NCBI GenBank assembly: GCA_018676275.1
Contig: JABHFC010000261.1
Coordinates: 1-9,232 of the forward strand
Reading direction: 5' to 3'
Length of the DNA stretch: 9,232 bases
From: Gammaproteobacteria bacterium
GTDB lineage: Bacteria > Pseudomonadota > Gammaproteobacteria > Eutrophobiales > Eutrophobiaceae
Each line of letters starts with the position of its first letter. The stretch's first letter is position 1. The notes beneath the pieces were generated by a model. It saw nothing but the letters and a program-made list of their open reading frames with translations, did not search any database and was not told the origin of the DNA. Position numbers and translations under genes: made by a program. Positions 1 through 5,323 of this stretch are shown one piece after another.

Positions 1-2
1 AA

Positions 3-182
3 CAGAAAAACCGATATCGAATTGTTGGCCCGGATGAACTTGATAATAACCAGGACTATATAAGCATTGATTCCCCTTTGGCCAGGGCTCTGTTGGGCAA
101 GCTTTGTGATGATGAAATAAGTCTGAAGCTTGGTACGAATATACAAAATTACTATATTCTGGAAATAGACTATGCCTGGTGA
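3..182 (+). CDS. greB: Transcription elongation factor GreB, C-terminal part (5' end outside window)
   Basis: The reading frame is open from the window edge and gives 59 residues before TGA at 180-182. The piece starts at YRIVGPDE and contains DYISIDSPLARALLGK, which matches the C-terminal FKBP-like domain of GreB; the ISIDSP-ARALL block is GreB-like rather than GreA-like. By family, GreB binds the RNA polymerase secondary channel and stimulates cleavage of backtracked transcripts. The N-terminal coiled coil carrying the acidic tip, which acts at the polymerase active site, lies outside the window, so activity cannot be judged. Family length is about 160 residues, so roughly 100 are missing. 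The end overlaps the next gene by 11 bases, which suggests co-transcription and perhaps translational coupling. Confidence 0.88.
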   Translation, partial: QKNRYRIVGPDELDNNQDYISIDSPLARALLGKLCDDEISLKLGTNIQNYYILEIDYAW

Positions 183-363
183 GACCAAAGAGAAGCTCGG
201 CTCTGAAGCACCTGCGACAGGAAGACCGCCACCTGTTCGACCAGGCGAGCAAGAGTGTTGCAAGCGAGGCTGCGAGCCCTGTATTTTTGATTATTATGAA
301 ATCGCTCTAAAACGTTGGCTGGCAGAAAACCAGAATATAGGGCCCGATATGATTGCCGGGTAG
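172..363 (+). CDS. Small Cys-rich protein of the oxidoreductase-like (PF09791-type) family
   Basis: This is a 63-residue protein. It has a Pro-rich N-terminal part (RPPPVRPGE, residues 18-26), then ECCKRGCEPCIFDYY, with cysteines at 29, 30, 34 and 37 in a CC-x3-C-x2-C pattern, and a short helix with KRWLAEN. This arrangement matches the 'oxidoreductase-like protein, N-terminal' family, small proteins of unknown function in proteobacteria and a domain in some eukaryotic mitochondrial proteins. The cysteine cluster suggests metal binding or thiol chemistry, but that is inference. The ATG at 172 lies inside the end of greB (11-base overlap), with only a weak GGA 8 bases upstream, so translation may depend on ribosomes finishing greB. 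There is no signal peptide or membrane segment. Confidence 0.78.
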   Translation: MPGETKEKLGSEAPATGRPPPVRPGEQECCKRGCEPCIFDYYEIALKRWLAENQNIGPDMIAG

Positions 364-601
364 CATTGTTGTTTTGCTCTGATATGGACAAATACTGTGA
401 AATCACGTCTGACATAGCATTGCGGCAGCTGCCAGGCTACACAGGACGGCAATATTCATAAATTCGTATTTTGACCGACAGTCAGTTAAAATCCCGCCGG
501 TTGTACACATTTGTATGTTTATTTCAGTAGCCTAGAGACGGCATCTCCTGTAATTTACCTTGTTCTGTCGGCGATTTTCAGTCTAAATTAGCAGGCTGGG
601 T

Positions 602-721
602 GGTATTTGCAGGGGTTTCAGCTAATTTTCGTGCTTATCTCGCTGAAAAGGTCTGAAATTCGGTATTTGAGGGATAAACGACGAAATGTTGTGGCAAGGA
701 CATGCGAAAAGTTGGTATTTG
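602..721 (+). repeat. Three direct copies of GGTATTTG upstream of the RRM gene
   Basis: Exact octamers lie at 602-609, 662-669 and 714-721, so their starts are 60 and 52 bases apart. The first two also share the following bases apart from one inserted C (GGTATTTGCAGGG and GGTATTTGAGGG). The third overlaps the proposed -35 region of the RRM gene promoter. All three have the same orientation. They could be binding sites for a regulator, but the unit is short and no known operator is recognised. Confidence 0.5.
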
Positions 722-738
722 CGCCCTGTGTCTATACT
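712..738 (+). promoter_or_regulatory. Possible sigma-70-type promoter of the RRM gene
   Basis: The -10 candidate is TATACT (733-738), five of six matches to TATAAT. The best -35 candidate is TTGGTA (712-717), four of six matches to TTGACA, but the 15-base spacing is shorter than the usual 16-18. Transcription would start near 745, giving a leader of about 100 bases. A second AT-rich -10-like hexamer, GATAAT (751-756), has no good -35 partner. Confidence 0.35.
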
Positions 739-799
739 GCGCCAACTACAGATAATATATGTTTTAATCTCGTTGAGTGAGGCGAGGGAACATCGTCAG

Positions 800-814
800 G
801 CTCTGCATCAGAGC
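800..814 (+). promoter_or_regulatory. Small perfect hairpin in the leader of the RRM gene
   Basis: GCTCTG (800-805) and CAGAGC (809-814) form a perfect 6-bp stem with the 3-base loop CAT. G799 and T815 can add a wobble pair. The hairpin lies 16 bases before the AGAGAGG ribosome binding site (831-837) and no T-run follows, so it is not a terminator. It may affect leader stability or translation; no known riboswitch or thermosensor class is recognised. Confidence 0.4.
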
Positions 815-845
815 TACTAGTCATCTTTAAAGAGAGGAAATCAAG

Positions 846-1121
846 GTGAAAAAAATGTTTGTCGGGAATCTGCCCAGCGAGGCAACAGAGGAATCGGTCA
901 CAGAATTATTCTCGGAATTTGGCAAGGTGCGTTCCATCCACCTGGTAAGCGACGTTTTCACGCGCAAGTGCCGCGGTTTTGGTTTTATTGAAATGGAAGG
1001 TCACGAAGCAAGAGCGGCTATTACCGGACTTAATGGTAAAAATTTCAACGGTAAACAATTGCGTGTTAATTTCGAAGAACCGCGCGACAACTTCAAGAAA
1101 AAAGGCGGACGACGACGCTAA
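846..1121 (+). CDS. Small single-RRM RNA-binding protein
   Basis: This 91-residue protein is almost entirely one RNA recognition motif with a basic tail. RNP2 is MFVGNL at residues 4-9 and RNP1 is RGFGFIEM at 43-50, including the two RNP1 aromatic residues (F45, F47) that stack on RNA bases. Residues 83-91 (FKKKGGRRR) form a short basic C-terminal tail. Such stand-alone RRM proteins are known in cyanobacteria and many proteobacteria; some are cold-induced and act in mRNA binding, but the target here is unknown. The start is GTG at 846, seven bases after AGAGAGGA (831-838), giving MKKMFVGNLP, the usual family N-terminus. The ATG at 855 is an alternative, with AAGGTG just upstream. The gene seems monocistronic, with a long leader that may carry its regulation. 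Confidence 0.9.
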   Translation: MKKMFVGNLPSEATEESVTELFSEFGKVRSIHLVSDVFTRKCRGFGFIEMEGHEARAAITGLNGKNFNGKQLRVNFEEPRDNFKKKGGRRR

Positions 1122-1169
1122 ATTAGCAAGGCGTACAGTTTTTTTGAATTAAGAATTATTTCAGTTTAA

Positions 1170-1201
1170 ATCGATCCATTTCAATCCTGGAATGGATCGA
1201 T
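1170..1201. terminator. Strong hairpin between convergent units, possible terminator
   Basis: Bases 1170-1183 pair with 1188-1201 in a 14-bp stem with one G-T wobble and the 4-base loop ATCC. It sits 48 bases after the RRM stop and 41 bases before the end of the minus-strand dUTPase gene. On the plus strand no T-run follows. On the minus strand the stem is followed by TTTAAA, a weak T-tract, so it fits best as the end of the minus-strand operon. A T7 run at 1139-1145 just after the RRM gene has no adequate stem before it. Confidence 0.5.
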
Positions 1202-1242
1202 GTAATCTCCCATAGTAGTTTCTATCGAACATTATTACAGAC

Positions 1243-1713
1243 TTAAACAATCCCCTTGTTATCACTTTCAGTTTTAGTTGAATTGCTATAGTTAGTATCT
1301 TGTCGGTTTAGATTGACTGAGTGTTTTTTACAGTAGATATCAAAAACCTTGTCCGGTGTTAAACCCGCACATATCATTGAAGACACCAGGAAGTGCAGAA
1401 CATCAATCAATTCAACTCGTATGTTTTGTATGTCAATTTCATCCTTACTCCACCATTTCCAAAGTAATTCTTCATCCAGTTCTATTAATTCTTCAGACAT
1501 CGCTTTCGAATATTTTGCCAACCATGTGTTTGGCAAGTCGTTCACCTTCAATTGATCATTGTTCACTGCCGAAAAAATCGCTTCCATGTCCAGGGCTTTT
1601 CCCGTTTGATCACGCAAATTGTTTTTGGAAAAAACATAATTATTTAAATCAGTTTGCATTTCGAAAATTTTCTGCAGCATATCAATGCTGTTCTCGTTAG
1701 AGCTGGCAGTCAT
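1243..1713 (-). CDS. All-alpha dUTPase (dimeric dUTPase/MazG-fold NTP pyrophosphatase)
   Basis: This 156-residue protein carries the all-alpha NTP pyrophosphatase metal motif ExxE-(22)-ExxD: E75-E78 in the SEELIELDEE helix and E101-D104 in ELIDVLHF. LLWKWW (83-88) and the late block VNLNRQD (133-139) are also typical of the dimeric dUTPase family (PF08761 type). The expected reaction is dUTP to dUMP plus pyrophosphate with Mg2+, which limits uracil in DNA; other nucleotides are possible because the fold is shared with MazG. Residues 32-62 (roughly LRDQTGKALDM to DLPN) look less conserved, and the tail after 143 is polar and probably disordered. The ATG at 1713 has GGAG 8 bases upstream. It is the last gene of the minus-strand group, 32 bases after the Sel1 gene. 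It is not the common beta-sheet trimeric Dut. Confidence 0.8.
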   Translation of the reverse strand: MTASSNENSIDMLQKIFEMQTDLNNYVFSKNNLRDQTGKALDMEAIFSAVNNDQLKVNDLPNTWLAKYSKAMSEELIELDEELLWKWWSKDEIDIQNIRVELIDVLHFLVSSMICAGLTPDKVFDIYCKKHSVNLNRQDTNYSNSTKTESDNKGIV

Positions 1714-1745
1714 ACTTCTTACTCCGTTTGTTTTTAATTAATTTG

Positions 1746-2993
1746 TTATTTTTGACTTTTGTATTTTTCAAAAAAACTTCGCCCCAGACTTTCAGCTTCA
1801 ATTATTTGCAAATGGTCGAGTTTTTCAGTCACTTTACTCAATCCTTCTAAAGCTCTTTTTTCTTTACCTCTGGATGCCACATACATCCAGGCATATGAGT
1901 TCACATAGTCCTTTTCTACTCCTTTTCCCTGTCCATATAAAACACCCAAATGATATTGTGCCGGTTGGTAGCCCTGCATAGCTGCATTTAAATACCAGGC
2001 ACTGGCTACAGAATAATCCTGATCCACACCAAGTCCTTCCGCGTAGTGTTTTCCAAGTTGATACTGTGCCTTGTCATAATCATTTTCAGTCGCAGCGTGA
2101 TACCAGATGACGGCTTTACGTGCATCGGCCTCTACTACAATGCCCTGATCGTAGAATCTACCAATCTGGTATTGAGCTTTGTAATAATGACTAGTTGAGG
2201 CCTTGTTAAACCACTCATAAGCGAGGGCATAATCCTGCTCTACAATTTCCCCGCTTAAGTACATGGCGCCGATTTCATATTGCGCCTGCGCATAACCCTG
2301 CTCAGCCGCAGCCTTGAACCAGTCAGCTGCAATTTTGGGATCTTTGGGTACACCTCGCCCTTGCTGATACATGATGCCGAGATTGTATTGGCCCTTGGCA
2401 TATTCCTTGTCCGCCGTTTTGCGAAACCACTCCACCGCATCGACGTCTGACTGTGCCACGCCGGTCCCGTGGAGAGAACATAATCCGAGATTCAGTTGTG
2501 CTTTAAGATTATCCTGCTTGGCGGCCTTTCGATACCAGCCGACTGCGGATGTATCATTTTTTTGAACACCCAGACCATTAGCATACATATAACCCATGTT
2601 ATAACGGGCCTGGGCATGACCCAATTTCGCTGCTTTTTTATAACATTGAAAAGCCTTTTTGTAATTTTGACTGGTACCCAGGCCATTCTGGTAACTCCAG
2701 CCCATTACAGCAATAGCATCTGCATTATTGTGACCAGCAGCAAGACGTAACCAGTAAAAAGCTTCGTCATAATCCTGCTTAATGCCCTGACCTTCCAGGT
2801 ACATTTCACCAACCCTTGCCTGTGCCTCCACCGAATCCTGCTTTGCTGCTTCCCTGTACCACTGGGCTGCAAGCCCCATGTCTTTAGCAACAACCAGTCC
2901 ACTGTCATACAAACCAGCCAGAGTATATTGCGCTGTTACATCTCCATTCTTGGCTTCACCAATTAAAAAAGTGATTTCTGTGTTTTCACTCAC
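1746..2993 (-). CDS. Cytoplasmic Sel1-repeat protein with ten 36-residue repeats
   Basis: The 415-residue protein consists of a 20-residue lead, ten consecutive Sel1-like repeats of exactly 36 residues (residues 21-380) and a 35-residue helical cap. Each repeat follows AQYxLGxxYxxGxGVxxDxxxAxxWYxxAAxxGxxx, the Sel1 type of TPR-like helix pair. Such solenoids act as protein-binding scaffolds; the partner cannot be read from the sequence. No signal peptide, lipobox or transmembrane segment is visible, unlike many secreted Sel1 proteins, so a cytoplasmic site is likely. The cap (ALEGLSKVTEKL, then IIEAESLGRSFF) is common at the end of Sel1 proteins. The start is GTG at 2993; an in-frame TGA lies shortly upstream and no ATG intervenes. 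The Shine-Dalgarno is weak. The gene lies 33 bases after the GIY-YIG gene and 32 before the dUTPase gene. Confidence 0.9.
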   Translation of the reverse strand: MSENTEITFLIGEAKNGDVTAQYTLAGLYDSGLVVAKDMGLAAQWYREAAKQDSVEAQARVGEMYLEGQGIKQDYDEAFYWLRLAAGHNNADAIAVMGWSYQNGLGTSQNYKKAFQCYKKAAKLGHAQARYNMGYMYANGLGVQKNDTSAVGWYRKAAKQDNLKAQLNLGLCSLHGTGVAQSDVDAVEWFRKTADKEYAKGQYNLGIMYQQGRGVPKDPKIAADWFKAAAEQGYAQAQYEIGAMYLSGEIVEQDYALAYEWFNKASTSHYYKAQYQIGRFYDQGIVVEADARKAVIWYHAATENDYDKAQYQLGKHYAEGLGVDQDYSVASAWYLNAAMQGYQPAQYHLGVLYGQGKGVEKDYVNSYAWMYVASRGKEKRALEGLSKVTEKLDHLQIIEAESLGRSFFEKYKSQK

Positions 2994-3026
2994 CGTTGAT
3001 AACTCGTTTTCATTTCAATCATTAAG

Positions 3027-3278
3027 TCATGTATTTAACAAAGACTCTTTTTCTTTTCTGCTTAGTTGTTTAATCTGGTATTCTCTCTTCGACGCTTGCG
3101 AGCGTGTCTGGCAACTTTCCTGATACACCAGTTCTACAGGTCTTCGTGCACGTGTATAAGCTGAGGCGGCGCGATTATCATTATTATGCTCATTGATACG
3201 ACGTACAATGTCATTTGTAATCCCAGTATAAAGACTATCATCGACACACCTGACAATATATATAAACCAGCTATTCAT
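3027..3278 (-). CDS. GIY-YIG nuclease-superfamily protein, YhbQ/UPF0213 type
   Basis: This 83-residue protein is a single GIY-YIG domain. The motif appears as YIV (residues 7-9) and YTG (17-19), followed by ITNDIVRRINEHN with the conserved Arg (26/27) and His31, the block AYTRARRPVELVY (40-52) and the catalytic-type Glu66 in SKREYQIK. This order is typical of the YhbQ/UPF0213 family. E. coli YhbQ is about 100 residues and has been linked to DNA damage and nuclease activity, although the physiological substrate of the family is not settled. All recognisable active-site positions are kept. It is the first gene of the minus-strand group and is divergent from uup across 72 bases. Confidence 0.88.
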   Translation of the reverse strand: MNSWFIYIVRCVDDSLYTGITNDIVRRINEHNNDNRAASAYTRARRPVELVYQESCQTRSQASKREYQIKQLSRKEKESLLNT

Positions 3279-3350
3279 AAGATGTTACTTTAATGGATAT
3301 CACTAATAATAGAAAATCTTGAGCTTTAGAATTTTGTAGTCGTAACCACA
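3279..3350. promoter_or_regulatory. Divergent intergenic region between the YhbQ-like gene and uup
   Basis: These 72 AT-rich bases must hold the start signals for both the minus-strand operon and uup. TAGAAT (3327-3332) is a possible -10 for uup and TATTAT on the minus strand a possible -10 for the operon, but neither has a good -35 partner. No clear ribosome binding site precedes the uup ATG, which may mean a short or leaderless transcript. Confidence 0.3.
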
Positions 3351-5225
3351 ATGCCCTTACTTACCCTTAATAATGTCTCACTCGCTTACGGACACCAGCC
3401 ACTACTGTCGGACGTAAACCTGCGGGTGTCCAGAAACGAGCGTGTCTGCCTTGTAGGTCGAAATGGTACTGGCAAGTCAACCTTGTTCCGTTTGCTTAGT
3501 GGTGAAGCTCAGCCCGATGAAGGAGATATCTGGTACAGAGACACATTGCGAATTTCATATTTACAGCAGGAAGTCCCCGAAGGTATTCAAAACAGCATTT
3601 ATGAAGTTGTCGCCGCTGGTTTGGGCGATATTGGTTTGTACCTGAGCGAATACCACAATGTTATTCATCATCCGGAACAAAAAGCCAGGCATACACTGGA
3701 TGAGTTACAACAGAAAATTGATGTACTGGATGGATGGAATATAAGTCAGAAAGTCGAAACTGTACTGAGCCGCTTATCGCTACCAACAGAAAAAATGTTC
3801 GCTGATTGCTCCGGTGGGATAAGACGACGGGTAATGTTGGCCCGTGCCCTGGTTAGTAACCCCGACATATTGTTACTGGATGAACCCACAAATCATATGG
3901 ACATCGCTTCAATCACCTGGTTGGAAGAGTTTCTACTTGGTTTTCAGGGTGCCCTAATCTTTATTACCCATGACCGTACACTACTACGTCATCTGGCCAC
4001 ACGTATTATTGAGCTGGATCGCGGTACGCTTTGCTCATTCCCCGGCGATTACGATCACTATCTGGACAAAAAACAAAAACAGCTCGATGCCGAAGAACGC
4101 GCTAACGCAAAATTTGATAAAAAACTTGCTGAGCATGAAGTCTGGATACGACAGGGAATCAAGGCCAGGCGTACCAGAAATGAAGGTCGCGTAAGACATC
4201 TGCAAGACATGCGTCTGGAACGCAGTCAACGTATCAGTCAGCAGTCCAAAGCCAGGCTTGATCTGGATAAAGGTGAAGTCTCTGGCAAACTTGTGGTTGA
4301 ATTACGAGACGTCAGTTTTAATTATGATGAACATTGTATTATCAATAATTTTTCAACCCGTATTATGCGTGGCGACCGGGTTGGTATTATTGGTCCAAAC
4401 GGTTCCGGTAAAAGTACCTTATTAAAGCTCCTGCTTGCAGAACTGAAGCCGGTAGAAGGATGGGTGGCCAGTGGCACAAAACTGCAAACCGCTTATTTTG
4501 ATCAACAGCGTGCACAACTGGATCTGGAAAAAACTGTACGTGAAAATATCAGCCATGGTTCAGATCAGGTCACAATAGCCGGGAAATCCCGACATATTGT
4601 CAGTTACATGAAAGACTTCCTGTTTCCTCCTGAGCGAATTAACTCGCCGGTTAAAAGCTTGTCCGGAGGCGAGCGTAATCGTCTTTTGCTCGCCAGAATT
4701 TTTACTCTGCCTGCAAACATGCTGGTACTGGATGAACCGACTAATGACCTGGACGTTGAAACGCTGGAACTGCTGGAAGAATTACTGGCAGAGTATGATG
4801 GAACTTTATTATTAGTCAGTCATGATCGAACCTTCCTCGATAGAGTTGTTACCAGCACTATCGTTTTTGAAGGTGAAGGTAATGTTAACGAATATGTCGG
4901 TGGCTATGAAGACTGGGTAAGACAGCGACCTGTGAGCAAAACACTAAACAGTCCGAATCTGGAAAATACATCCCGGGAAAAACCATCTAAAAATGAAAAA
5001 CAAAAACACAAGCTCAACTACAACGAACAGCAGGAATTAAAGTCTTTACCTGCAAGCATTAAAAAACTGGAAAACTTGCAACAACAACTTGAAGTTCAGA
5101 TCGCCAGTAATGATTTCTATAAGCAGGATAAAGAAAATATCACTAAGTCTTTATCAGAACTGGAAAAAACAACAAAGGAACTTGAACTAGCGTTTGAACG
5201 CTGGGACTATCTTGATAGTTTCTAG
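3351..5225 (+). CDS. uup: ABC-F family ATPase Uup
   Basis: The 624-residue protein has two ABC ATPase domains and no membrane segments, as in ABC-F proteins. Domain 1: Walker A GRNGTGKST (36-44), signature CSGG (153-156), Walker B ILLLDE (173-178), switch His207. A charged linker follows at about 238-305. Domain 2: Walker A GPNGSGKST (348-356), signature LSGGE (437-441), Walker B LVLDE (458-462), switch His491. Residues from about 545 to 620 form the C-terminal coiled coil that in E. coli Uup binds DNA. The start MPLLTLNNVSLAYG is typical of Uup, whose loss raises precise transposon excision; ABC-F proteins also act on ribosomes. An oddity is Cys instead of Leu at the start of the first signature. 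No Shine-Dalgarno is visible. The NSS transporter gene follows 98 bases later. Confidence 0.93.
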   Translation: MPLLTLNNVSLAYGHQPLLSDVNLRVSRNERVCLVGRNGTGKSTLFRLLSGEAQPDEGDIWYRDTLRISYLQQEVPEGIQNSIYEVVAAGLGDIGLYLSEYHNVIHHPEQKARHTLDELQQKIDVLDGWNISQKVETVLSRLSLPTEKMFADCSGGIRRRVMLARALVSNPDILLLDEPTNHMDIASITWLEEFLLGFQGALIFITHDRTLLRHLATRIIELDRGTLCSFPGDYDHYLDKKQKQLDAEERANAKFDKKLAEHEVWIRQGIKARRTRNEGRVRHLQDMRLERSQRISQQSKARLDLDKGEVSGKLVVELRDVSFNYDEHCIINNFSTRIMRGDRVGIIGPNGSGKSTLLKLLLAELKPVEGWVASGTKLQTAYFDQQRAQLDLEKTVRENISHGSDQVTIAGKSRHIVSYMKDFLFPPERINSPVKSLSGGERNRLLLARIFTLPANMLVLDEPTNDLDVETLELLEELLAEYDGTLLLVSHDRTFLDRVVTSTIVFEGEGNVNEYVGGYEDWVRQRPVSKTLNSPNLENTSREKPSKNEKQKHKLNYNEQQELKSLPASIKKLENLQQQLEVQIASNDFYKQDKENITKSLSELEKTTKELELAFERWDYLDSF

Positions 5226-5323
5226 AACTATTCTCAGCATTCACATTAAGCCTTTATTCCCAAGGTATTTTGCAACACATACAATTTCTGTGTCATAGTA
5301 AGCGCATAATAATTAGAACTAAT

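Larger units (their letters stand above)
364..845. other. Long non-coding region between the greB unit and the RRM gene
   Basis: In these 482 bases I find no open frame of 60 codons or more on the plus strand and no protein I recognise. The region holds a 10-base palindrome GGCAGCTGCC (424-433), a TAGCATTG direct repeat (361-368 and 415-422), three GGTATTTG copies (602-721), a small inverted repeat TTTCAGC/GCTGAAA (616-622 and 642-648), a possible promoter (712-738) and a leader hairpin (800-814). No clear stem plus T-run terminator follows the Cys-rich gene. The size is more than a simple promoter needs, so an unannotated small RNA or a regulated leader is possible. Confidence 0.6.

Noticed and set aside
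170..415. Minus-strand open frame of 81 codons across the Cys-rich gene
   Set aside because: It lies opposite the greB end and the recognisable Cys-rich gene, shows no family features, and looks like a shadow frame.
1125..1145. T7 run after the RRM gene as an intrinsic terminator
   Set aside because: The only nearby stem (GCTAA/TTAGC at the stop codon) is too short, has a one-base loop and is separated from the T-run by 11 bases.
1349..1700. Plus-strand open frames inside the dUTPase gene
   Set aside because: They are antisense to a gene with clear family motifs, and their products show no recognisable domain.
2255..2908. Several 60-84-codon frames on both strands inside the Sel1 gene
   Set aside because: The repetitive coding pattern of the Sel1 gene produces open shadow frames; none has a separate start signal or family match.
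5270..5323. N-terminal extension of the NSS transporter from a TTG codon
   Set aside because: The 18 extra residues (beginning MQHIQFLCHSK if used) have no family counterpart and no ribosome binding site; ATG 5324 fits the family start better.
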